The position numbers were made by a program, and so were the translations under genes. A DNA stretch of 64,000 bases, taken from assembly GCF_007954355.1 (NCBI RefSeq), contig NZ_VOLR01000012.1:1-64000 (forward strand), given 5' to 3'. Under the pieces are notes generated by a model that had not been told where the DNA came from, searched no databases, and saw nothing but the letters and a program-made list of their open reading frames with translations. How positions within the stretch are numbered: position 1 is the stretch's first letter; each line of letters begins with the position of its first letter. This DNA comes from Colwellia hornerae. GTDB taxonomy: Bacteria; Pseudomonadota; Gammaproteobacteria; Enterobacterales; Alteromonadaceae. Below, piece after piece: positions 1 to 6,993 of this stretch.

Positions 1-96
1 CTAAATGTAATTTCAGGAATAGTGGCTTATTGCTTGAAGAAGAAAAAGCCACGTATTAAATTATCAGCCAGTGAATTTGGATTGATGGAAGTTTAG
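1..96 (+). CDS. transposase, C-terminal fragment (5' end outside window)
   Basis: Frame 1 is open from the window edge to a TAG at 94-96 and encodes 31 residues. It contains NVISGIVAYC followed by a lysine-rich KKKKPRIKL stretch. This resembles the C-terminus of IS4-family DDE transposases (an aliphatic 'GI-AYC--KKP' tail), but the fragment is too short for a secure family call. It is followed at once by the putative IS end. Confidence 0.45.
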   Translation, partial: LNVISGIVAYCLKKKKPRIKLSASEFGLMEV

Positions 97-123
97 AAAA
101 CGCTGCTCTTAAGCAGATCTCAG
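1..123 (+). mobile_element. right end of an insertion sequence (IS4-like)
   Basis: The first 123 bases look like the 3' end of an insertion sequence. They contain the last 31 codons of a transposase-like frame (1-96) and a short terminal region whose outer end, read inwards from 123, begins CTGAGATCTGCTTAAG. Ends starting CTGA are typical of IS10/IS50-type members of the IS4 family. The neighbouring phosphatase gene breaks off exactly here, which supports an insertion boundary. The true outer base could be 1-3 bases further right. The other end lies outside the window. Confidence 0.55.
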
Positions 124-124
124 G

Positions 125-346
125 TTAAATAGCAGCACCATTTTCAATAATAAAGGGAGTATTTAGTTTGAGCTCACGATGAATAATGGCTAATTCAGCA
201 AAGGTTTTACTGGTATTCAAAATCACCGGAATATTCGCACATTTTAATTGCGCAAGGGTTTTATCTGCAGGCCTTGATTGATAAGTGAAGTGATCGAGCA
301 AGGTTCCATCTAAGTCACTAAAAATAAGTGTTCTCAACGAGCTCAT
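125..346 (-). pseudogene. truncated HAD-family mannosyl/glucosyl-3-phosphoglycerate phosphatase-like gene
   Basis: Seventy-three residues remain of a protein family normally about 260-280 long. The HAD motif I is intact (FSDLDGTLLD near residues 9-18), as is the region leading to ENGAAI, where the frame stops. In mannosyl-3-phosphoglycerate phosphatases this motif continues with an aromatic residue and proline, so the gene is cut inside a conserved segment, at the edge of the IS to its left. The ATG at 346 overlaps the stop of the upstream glycerate kinase (ATGA), so the two were translationally coupled. HAD phosphatases of this type dephosphorylate mannosyl- or glucosyl-3-phosphoglycerate in compatible-solute synthesis. 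The cap domain and the remaining HAD motifs are missing, so the product should be inactive. Confidence 0.7.
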
Positions 347-1224
347 TGCGCTTCCTTTGCAGGCGTTGCCGTTATTTGACGAGCATAATCTAAGTAAAAA
401 ATTGCATCGGCAGATTGTCCGATAGTGGCACAACTTTGTACGCTGAGTCTTTGAAAATATTGGGTGAAGTTTACTATCTCTGCTGGGGTCATGACCTTTG
501 AATTGGCTAAATTGATATTGTTTGCTTGTAACTTCTGCTCTTGCTCTAATCGCCATTTATAAACACAGTCAAATGACGGAGCTTGTAACGCTAACCAAAA
601 GTCGATGTTTTTATACAAGGGAACATAAGCCTCGCTCAGTTGTTGATTGACATAATGTCGCCATTCACCTTTAGCGTCATACTGCAATTCAAGTTCATTA
701 ATGGCTAACTTTAACTGTTCGTCAGTTTGAGGCTTTACCCCCCAACACCATCCTTCTAATATAATAATATCTATTGGCTTATTAACCACAGTCCATTGCT
801 CTTTTGGGAATGGCTCATCGGTAGCTTTATTGAATCTAGGGATAGAAAAGCCAGAATTCCTAGCTTTTAGTTGCATAAGTATATGCTCAAGAGCGGCAAT
901 GTCATGGGTGCCTGGCACACCTCTGGTAGCTAATAATGGGTGAATAGCTTCTGCAAGCTGCTGACGTTTTTCACCCGTTAGGTAAAAATCATCTAAAGAC
1001 ATCACTAGCACATTAAGTGGGTATTGTGTTGTTAAATATTCAGCGAGAAAATCTGTCAATGTTGACTTGCCGCTACCTTGACAACCATTGATGCCGACAA
1101 AGTACGGGGTGTTGTGCATCTTAACTTGACTCAATATTCGCTCAGCAAGTGGTTGATAGTGCTGTATAACGGTATTGCTGAATTCATCAGGGAGATTGTG
1201 TTGTTCAATAAAAGCTGAAAGCAT
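343..1224 (-). CDS. D-glycerate 3-kinase-like P-loop kinase
   Basis: A 293-residue P-loop kinase with a Walker A motif GCQGSGKST at about 47-55, a SLDDFYLT motif and an LEGWCWG motif, the pattern of GLYK-type D-glycerate 3-kinases (uridine-kinase-like fold). It would phosphorylate D-glycerate to 3-phosphoglycerate in the cytoplasm. Its stop overlaps the start of the truncated phosphatase gene. Glycerate kinase next to a mannosyl/glucosyl-3-phosphoglycerate phosphatase fits glucosylglycerate or mannosylglycerate turnover, where glycerate is released and reused; that role is inferred. I chose the ATG at 1224; a GTG at 1233 in the same frame would add three residues, and neither has a strong ribosome-binding site. 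Confidence 0.75.
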   Translation of the reverse strand: MLSAFIEQHNLPDEFSNTVIQHYQPLAERILSQVKMHNTPYFVGINGCQGSGKSTLTDFLAEYLTTQYPLNVLVMSLDDFYLTGEKRQQLAEAIHPLLATRGVPGTHDIAALEHILMQLKARNSGFSIPRFNKATDEPFPKEQWTVVNKPIDIIILEGWCWGVKPQTDEQLKLAINELELQYDAKGEWRHYVNQQLSEAYVPLYKNIDFWLALQAPSFDCVYKWRLEQEQKLQANNINLANSKVMTPAEIVNFTQYFQRLSVQSCATIGQSADAIFYLDYARQITATPAKEAQ

Positions 1225-1597
1225 AATTTTCACTATAGATAACTATTCATTATCATTAGAGGTTCAAGTCTTATGCCAGATCATTAGTAGATGTTTTTTT
1301 GTAGCTAGTCTATTGTAAAACAATAACTATTTTGAAACGTGCTGAGGTTCATAGATGATAAATATCAGAGGTAGATGCACTGTTGTGATTAATTGCCCCG
1401 TTTTGGTGCGAAGCTAATCAAGGATGAAGTTGTTAGTTAACGCGCTATGCTTTAAGACATTTTTTAATGACAGTTGTGAAAGGAAGCAGTGGGGCGGCAT
1501 AAACAGTTAATACTAAGCGTTCGGTAACTAGATAAATTTGGCAAGAAACAATCATGGTTATGTGCTATTTCTTGCCATTATACTATGTAAAGCGCTA
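1225..1597. other. gene-free stretch
   Basis: 373 bases between the kinase start and the end of the lipoprotein gene. Both genes are on the minus strand, so the right-hand part should hold the lipoprotein terminator and the left-hand part the kinase promoter. The only clear structure is the inverted repeat at 1539-1577. No convincing small gene was seen. Confidence 0.6.
1539..1577 (-). terminator. inverted repeat, possible terminator of the lipoprotein gene
   Basis: Perfect 10-base arms (TGGCAAGAAA at 1539-1548 and its complement at 1568-1577) with a 19-base loop, 20 bases beyond the lipoprotein stop codon. The long loop and the weak T-run on the minus strand make terminator function only possible. 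Confidence 0.35.
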
Positions 1598-2125
1598 CTA
1601 GTTTGAGGGCGTTAGTTCATCTCTCAACTCATTAAGCGCTGCAACTGAAAAACCATCATCATAAAAATAAATGATGATGCCATTTTTATCTAACAGTAAT
1701 ACTCGCGCGTTATTAGGACTTTCATTTCCAGTGAAGGCTTGCACTTTATCACCGTCTTCATAAACCGTAATAACCCCCTTCCAAAGCGGTTTCGGAATAC
1801 CAGCACGCATACCATTGTCGATAAAAGTACTGAACATTTGTGGGAACAACCCTTGAATGGTTGGGATCTCATAAACATCAACTTTGGTTTCGGTCATATC
1901 TAAACCGATTAACCATCTATCGATGTCGAACTGTGAGTTTTGTTTGTAGCCTACCAATAATAAGGTAAATTCTTTGTTGAAGTCGGCCGGTATATTGACC
2001 GTGTTTTCTTCTAATGTCTGTCCGGTAACCGATGGAAAAGCTTTACCTGTTACTGATTGATTTGCATATTTTGTGCTACAGCCTGAGGCAAGGCTGATAA
2101 ACAATATAAATAGAAAAATGCGCAT
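1598..2125 (-). CDS. thioredoxin-fold-like lipoprotein
   Basis: A 175-residue exported protein. The N-terminus is a lipoprotein signal peptide ending at Cys16 (LASGC), so it should be lipid-anchored. The rest has the order of a thioredoxin/peroxiredoxin-like fold: a VTGKAFPSVTGQ segment, a strand TLLLVGYKQ, and a late VLLLDKNGIIIYFYDDGFS segment like the 'DK-G-I---' strand of redoxin domains. No CxxC or peroxidatic cysteine is visible, so it is probably not a redox enzyme. It could be an assembly or scaffold factor. It is divergent from the CIA30 gene (156-base gap). Confidence 0.5.
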   Translation of the reverse strand: MRIFLFILFISLASGCSTKYANQSVTGKAFPSVTGQTLEENTVNIPADFNKEFTLLLVGYKQNSQFDIDRWLIGLDMTETKVDVYEIPTIQGLFPQMFSTFIDNGMRAGIPKPLWKGVITVYEDGDKVQAFTGNESPNNARVLLLDKNGIIIYFYDDGFSVAALNELRDELTPSN

Positions 2126-2281
2126 GTATTTTTACTCGTTGGTTATTATTTCAAGTTAAATCTAACACCATATACGTTAGATTATTAATTTTAGCTCATT
2201 TTTAGCGCTTTTGATCTTAACAAGTTTATTTTGCGTATTTAAGGAGTGATATAGCTTGTAATAGTTAAGTGAGATTTACTG

Positions 2282-2869
2282 ATGCGATTTATTTTAATTT
2301 TATGGTTATTTTTCAGTGCTTATGCCAGTGGTAACAATATTAATAAACAGGCCAATGATAATTCAACTGGCAATAAGAAGGCTTATATGATTGATTTTTC
2401 AAAGCAAGAAAACGGACGCTGGCGGATAACCGATGATGGCGTTATGGGCGGCTTGTCGAACGGGGAAATGATATTTGCTCAAGATCATGGCATTTTTACC
2501 GGTAGCATTTCTCTGGATAATAATGGCGGTTTTAGTTCAGTTTTTCGCGCTGTCGATAATCTTCCACAATCTTATAAAACCCTCGTTATTGACACTGAAG
2601 GTGACGGGCAGGAATATCAATTAAGACTGATCATTTACATAAATGGCTATCGATTAGCTTATAAGCATGACTTTACAACTGTTGCTAATAAGCGTGAAAA
2701 GCATACCTTTCAACTTGCTGATTTTAAGGCAACCTTTCGTGGTAGAGCAATACCCAACGCACCTTTACTTAATTCAGCAGATATTAAAGAAGTCGGTTTT
2801 TTAATGACTAAAAAAGTCGCAGGGCAGTTTTCATTATCGATATTTGAACTCTTCTTTTTGAAACAATAA
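2282..2869 (+). CDS. CIA30-domain exported protein
   Basis: A 195-residue protein with a cleavable signal peptide (about residues 1-17) followed by a CIA30 (NDUFAF1-like) domain. The domain is shown by the segments WRITDDGVMGG, GFSSVFRA, an LVIDTEGDGQEYQLRL strand pair and the later DFKATFRGR loop. CIA30 proteins form a galactose-binding-like beta sandwich; the mitochondrial member helps assemble complex I, but bacterial members have no fixed role. The gene is followed after 19 bases by the Trp-rich small protein and probably shares its transcript. Confidence 0.7.
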   Translation: MRFILILWLFFSAYASGNNINKQANDNSTGNKKAYMIDFSKQENGRWRITDDGVMGGLSNGEMIFAQDHGIFTGSISLDNNGGFSSVFRAVDNLPQSYKTLVIDTEGDGQEYQLRLIIYINGYRLAYKHDFTTVANKREKHTFQLADFKATFRGRAIPNAPLLNSADIKEVGFLMTKKVAGQFSLSIFELFFLKQ

Positions 2870-2888
2870 GTTATACATTGAGGTAAAG

Positions 2889-3104
2889 ATGAATAAAATT
2901 AACCCCAAAGCTCTCATTAACAGTAAATGGACAAAAGTCGATATTACCAATAAAGAAAAACATTTCGTTATCACTAAGGTCGATTTTGACGAAGAGCAAA
3001 AAGTGCTGGAGTGTATTATCGAAGCGGTAATGACTCATCATGAATACAGCATAGATTGGCGTGATTTAAAAATCAGTGAAAAATGGCTAATTGGCTGGAA
3101 ATAA
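2889..3104 (+). CDS. small Trp-rich protein, TIGR02450 family
   Basis: A 71-residue cytoplasmic protein that matches the short TIGR02450 family: NPKALINSKWTKV at the N-terminus, NKEKHFVITKV in the middle and a C-terminal WRDLKISEKWLIGWK with conserved tryptophans. An AGG-rich ribosome-binding site (gaggtaaag) precedes the ATG. The family has no known function. It lies 19 bases after the CIA30 gene on the same strand. Confidence 0.75.
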   Translation: MNKINPKALINSKWTKVDITNKEKHFVITKVDFDEEQKVLECIIEAVMTHHEYSIDWRDLKISEKWLIGWK

Positions 3105-3190
3105 ATTTACCATTAAGCAGCTAATAGTCTATTTCATCCTGCTATAATTTTAAAGAGCGCTAAACTGACAGGGTTATTTTAGAGCCGACA

Positions 3191-4063
3191 TTATAGAATA
3201 AATTCACTAATCGATTTTTTAATCAGTTTACTTCTTTTAGTTTCAAAAGAATGTTTGTTTCGGCAAAGATACAAGGCTTCACTGACTGGTATTTTCAAGC
3301 TATGCACTTTTATCAGGCTTTGCTCAGGGAAAGCATTTACCGCATGTAGTGGTAATACGGTAAAACCTAATCCGCGGCTAACTGGCGCTAAAATCAAACT
3401 TATTTGATTAGAAAATCCTTTGTGCTTAAATTGACGCGTATGTTCAAATTCAGGATAGTTTTTACTTAATAATTGTTGTGCATGGTGTTCTGAGTCGGGG
3501 TGGCCGATAAAACCTATAGAAGCAAGCACTTGCCAGTTGATGTTTGTGATATCACTTGATGTCACTAAAACCAAGGGTTCTATCGCTATTTTTTCGCTCA
3601 GTAACTGTGGGCTCCGACTTAACTCCGTTAGTATCCCTAGATCAATTTTTCGCTCAATTAAGTTTTGCTCTATATTTTTATTGGGGGCAAAGGTGTAATC
3701 GATAATAAGCGCTGGATAGTGTTGCTGGATATCAAGCATCTGAGGGTATAGCTTTAAGCCAACACTGCCAGGTGTGCTCATTTTAATGATGCCGATGAAA
3801 GCATCGTCTTGCTTAATTGAAGCTTCGATATCTGCAGATGTTGTTAATAAATTTTGCCCTTGTTGGCGTAATTTAATACCGGCATCGGTCAGTGAGAAAG
3901 ACTTCCCCTCGCGTGTTAGTAATAAAATGTCCAACTGCGTTTCAAGTTTCTTTATATGCTGACTGACCCCTGATTGCGTCATAAATAGAATTTCTGCTGT
4001 TCGGGTAAAATGACCAACGTTAGCAAGTGTGCAAAATGTCTTTAACCAAACAAGATTAATCAT
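3191..4063 (-). CDS. LysR-family transcriptional regulator
   Basis: A 290-residue LysR-type regulator. Residues 1-60 form the winged helix-turn-helix (VWLKTFCTLANVGHFTRTAE, then QSGVSQHIKKLE). Residues 90-285 form the periplasmic-binding-protein-like effector domain. It is divergent from the VOC-family gene 93 bases away, the classic arrangement in which a LysR protein controls its neighbour. The effector is unknown. Confidence 0.85.
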   Translation of the reverse strand: MINLVWLKTFCTLANVGHFTRTAEILFMTQSGVSQHIKKLETQLDILLLTREGKSFSLTDAGIKLRQQGQNLLTTSADIEASIKQDDAFIGIIKMSTPGSVGLKLYPQMLDIQQHYPALIIDYTFAPNKNIEQNLIERKIDLGILTELSRSPQLLSEKIAIEPLVLVTSSDITNINWQVLASIGFIGHPDSEHHAQQLLSKNYPEFEHTRQFKHKGFSNQISLILAPVSRGLGFTVLPLHAVNAFPEQSLIKVHSLKIPVSEALYLCRNKHSFETKRSKLIKKSISEFIL

Positions 4064-4105
4064 AACAAAACATACTCAATATTATTACAAATGATAATTT
4101 TTTAT

Positions 4106-4117
4106 ACTTTATAAAGT
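4106..4117. promoter_or_regulatory. candidate LysR operator between divergent genes
   Basis: ACTTTATAAAGT is a perfect 12-base palindrome in the 93-base gap between the LysR gene and the VOC gene. LysR proteins bind interrupted palindromes with a T-N11-A core, and position and symmetry fit. AT-richness makes chance palindromes possible. Confidence 0.35.
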
Positions 4118-4156
4118 TATCTATACTTTGTCTATCAATTAATAGAGGTAATAAAA

Positions 4157-4657
4157 ATGAGCAAAGCATATCCAAGAACGTTTTCCCATATCGGTATTTC
4201 AGTCCCTAATTTAGAGGCTGCTGTTGAATTTTATACTGGCGTCTTAGGTTGGTATGAAATAATGAAACCAACAGAAATTATTGAAGATGATAGCCCCATT
4301 GGCGCTATGTGTACTGATGTCTTTGGCGCTAATTGGGGCAAGTTTAAAATAGCCCACATGTCGACAGGTGACCGTATAGGCGTTGAACTATTCGAATTTG
4401 CCAATCAAGAAAATCCAGAAGATAACTTTGAATACTGGAAAACAGGTGTGTTTCATTTCTGTGTACAAGATCCTAATCTTGAAGAACTGGTGGAAAAAAT
4501 CGTAGCGGCGGGTGGTAAAAAACGTATGGCCGAACCACGTTACTATTATCCTGGTGAAAAGCCCTACCGTATGATTTACATGGAAGACCCTTTTGGCAAT
4601 ATTTTAGAAATATACAGCCACAGCTATGAGTTAACTTATGCGGCCGGCGCTTACTAA
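4157..4657 (+). CDS. VOC (glyoxalase/dioxygenase) family protein
   Basis: A 166-residue vicinal-oxygen-chelate protein with two beta-alpha-beta-beta-beta modules. The first starts FSHIGISVPNLEAAVEFYTGVLGW with a metal-type His near 11. The second has GVFHFCVQDPNLEELVEKI and ends YMEDPFGNILEIYSH with a conserved Glu. Such proteins are metal-dependent lyases, dioxygenases or binding proteins; the substrate cannot be read from the sequence. A GAGG ribosome-binding site sits 9 bases before the ATG. The divergent LysR gene is its likely regulator. Confidence 0.75.
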   Translation: MSKAYPRTFSHIGISVPNLEAAVEFYTGVLGWYEIMKPTEIIEDDSPIGAMCTDVFGANWGKFKIAHMSTGDRIGVELFEFANQENPEDNFEYWKTGVFHFCVQDPNLEELVEKIVAAGGKKRMAEPRYYYPGEKPYRMIYMEDPFGNILEIYSHSYELTYAAGAY

Positions 4658-4902
4658 TTTAAAGTCATAGCTGACCAGTACTATGATTTAATAACCCAAG
4701 AGAAAGGTCTGTTCTTTTGGGCCATATCAAGATGATTTTAGCACCTATCCCTGATCTCGTCTGCTTTGCCTTCGTATCATTCACGTCTACAGACTGAACA
4801 AATCTTGTCTTAATCATGATTATGCCAGTAGCATAATGCCTATTGTTAATTTTCAACTACAATTAAACTTTCTGTAATACCTGCAACAGTTAAGGTTTAT
4901 TA

Positions 4903-6210
4903 GTGAGTAAAGAGCAAAAATTACCAGTTACTACGCCACCAGACAATAATCTATCTGTAGACGTTAACATGTTAGCGGAAGTGTTAAATAACGTCGGCAC
5001 CTGTATATTCACTAAAGATATTAATGGTTGCTATACCTATGTAAATCAAGCCGTACTTGATTTACTCAATGTAAACTTAGCAGAGATCATTGGCTTTGAT
5101 GATAGTCAGTTTTTTGATTTAGCGTTATCTCAGCAACTTAAAAAAAATGACCAAAAGGTTATAAAAGAGGCTATTACGGTAGAGAACGAAGAAACAAACT
5201 TTATCAAGGTTCTTCAAGAAACCCGTATATATAAAACGGTTAAAAAACCTTTGTTCGATGATAAAAATAATGTCATCGGTATGTGTGGTGTATCAACAGA
5301 TATAACAGCAGAAAAAAAACTGCAACAAATAGTGAAGACTCAAAAAAAATTACTTCATACAATACTTGATAATGTCGATGCTTATATTTACATGAAAGAT
5401 AATGAGCGCACATTTAAATATGTTAACAGTAAAGTTGCTGAATTATTTGGTACGCCAGTTGAGAATATTATTGGTAAGAAAGACACTGAAGTTTTACCAC
5501 TTGATGTTGCTGAACATTTTAACAAATCTGATCAACAAGTTTTTGATACCGGTGAAAAACAAACCATAGAAGAAACCTCCGAAGACGAGCATGGCAATGT
5601 TTTGCACTACATTAGTACAAAGATACCTTATCAACAGCAAGGTGAACTACCGACGTTAATCGGTTTTTCTACCGATGTAAGTGAATTGTATGTGTTAAAA
5701 GAAGAATTCAAAAAACAAGCGAATACCGATTCATTGACTAAGCTTTATAACCGTCGCTATTTCATTGATCATGCTGAACGGGAGTTTCATCGTGCGAAAA
5801 GGCATCTTCGTATTCTCTCCTTAATTGCCATTGATATCGATCACTTTAAAGATATCAATGATAGCTATGGTCACCCGATAGGGGATCAGGTGCTAATGTC
5901 AGTGGCGCAATGTTTACTTCCTTGTGTACGACAAGAAGATATTTTAGCGCGTATTGGTGGCGAAGAATTTTCAATCTTACTCCCTGAAACTACATTGCAG
6001 TCAGCAAAGGTTGTCGCAGAGCGTATTCGACTTAATCAAAGTAATTTAATTATAAAAGGTGAGTGGCAGGGCGAAATTCAGGTAACCGTTAGTATCGGTG
6101 TTACCTGTATAAGGTTTGAAGACGATAACTTTAACGACTTCTTTACCCGCGCCGACAAAGCATTATATCAAGCGAAAAATTCAGGTCGTGATCAGGTTTT
6201 TTGTTGGTAA
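4903..6210 (+). CDS. PAS-PAS-GGDEF diguanylate cyclase
   Basis: A 435-residue cytoplasmic protein with two PAS domains (about 20-140 and 145-265) and a C-terminal GGDEF domain (about 270-433). The active-site motif is GGEEF at 352-356. An RxxD inhibitory site (RQED) sits exactly five residues before it, so the cyclase should make c-di-GMP and be feedback-inhibited. No transmembrane segment is visible, so the PAS domains should sense a cytoplasmic cue. Translation starts at a GTG preceded by AAGG with 7-base spacing; no better start lies nearby. Confidence 0.9.
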   Translation: MSKEQKLPVTTPPDNNLSVDVNMLAEVLNNVGTCIFTKDINGCYTYVNQAVLDLLNVNLAEIIGFDDSQFFDLALSQQLKKNDQKVIKEAITVENEETNFIKVLQETRIYKTVKKPLFDDKNNVIGMCGVSTDITAEKKLQQIVKTQKKLLHTILDNVDAYIYMKDNERTFKYVNSKVAELFGTPVENIIGKKDTEVLPLDVAEHFNKSDQQVFDTGEKQTIEETSEDEHGNVLHYISTKIPYQQQGELPTLIGFSTDVSELYVLKEEFKKQANTDSLTKLYNRRYFIDHAEREFHRAKRHLRILSLIAIDIDHFKDINDSYGHPIGDQVLMSVAQCLLPCVRQEDILARIGGEEFSILLPETTLQSAKVVAERIRLNQSNLIIKGEWQGEIQVTVSIGVTCIRFEDDNFNDFFTRADKALYQAKNSGRDQVFCW

Positions 6211-6258
6211 TTGTTGTTAGTACTTTTTGTTGATAAGAATAACTAGCTCTGCATCACC

Positions 6259-6612
6259 TTAAGTTAAAAATTGACGGTGAATTTCGCTATCAAATAAATT
6301 TTTAATGAGTAAGGCAAACTCTTTAATAAATATTTTTTGCTCATCCGTGACTTTATTGTTAATAACGCCAGAGAGAATCTCTTCTAGATCATAAACAATA
6401 GCATCAACTTCTCTTATAACCGTGTTGCGCTGATTAAAAGACAATGCTTCATTCTGGCTGCAAATACTAATGATTTGCTCACTTAATTCTTGTTCAATAA
6501 CATTCATCACGGTATCTGAATCAGCACGTACTGAGGGGGAATTTTCAAATAAACTGAAATGCTCAGTCAAGTATTCGATAATATGGATGTAACCTTCAGT
6601 ATCTGTAACCAT
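6259..6612 (-). CDS. DUF3802 family protein
   Basis: A 117-residue, mainly helical acidic protein that starts MVTDTEGYIHIIEYLTEHFSLFE, as DUF3802 proteins of Alteromonadales and Vibrionales do. I chose the ATG at 6612 because an AGGTGAG ribosome-binding site precedes it; a longer frame to 6645 adds eleven residues not typical of the family. No function is known. It is convergent with the diguanylate cyclase. Confidence 0.7.
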   Translation of the reverse strand: MVTDTEGYIHIIEYLTEHFSLFENSPSVRADSDTVMNVIEQELSEQIISICSQNEALSFNQRNTVIREVDAIVYDLEEILSGVINNKVTDEQKIFIKEFALLIKNLFDSEIHRQFLT

Positions 6613-6993
6613 TAAAAGCTCACCTCTATAAAAAAAATATACCATAACTCTTATATAGGCGTGTGATCAAGGTTGGTCATTCCTATTTTTAGGTAATCTT
6701 TTATAATAAGGAGAGCTAAAAAAGGCTCTTTTAAAAAATCAAGCGTGCTAAATCTGCATTTTATGCAAATATATCTATACATATTTAGTCTCGCTTTTTA
6801 TTATTTTCTTTATTAACAATTGGTTAGTGATTCTTAGGAAAGTTCCAAATAATTTTTGTAATAGGGGTTGTAATATTTCTATATTCAGGCAGAATTAATG
6901 GATATTGTTACCTAACGTAACAATTTGTTGAAATATTCAAAGAATTTAAAACAATAAATATTTAAACTAATAAGTCCAGAGAGAAACACTAAT
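6613..6993. other. gene-free stretch upstream of the TonB receptor
   Basis: 381 very AT-rich bases between divergent genes. It contains an inverted repeat next to the receptor gene (6904-6924) and a weak one around the TGCAT...ATGCA at about 6757-6769. It must hold promoters for both flanking genes. No small gene or RNA was recognised. Confidence 0.5.
6904..6924. promoter_or_regulatory. inverted repeat, candidate operator of the TonB receptor gene
   Basis: ATTGTTAC (6904-6911) and GTAACAAT (6917-6924) are perfect 8-base arms separated by five bases, 70 bases before the receptor start codon. The size and symmetry fit a dimeric repressor site. Which regulator binds is unknown. Confidence 0.4.

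Noticed and set aside
4665-4686. Small inverted repeat TCATAG/CTATGA after the VOC gene
   Set aside because: Six-base arms with no T-run are too weak to call a terminator.
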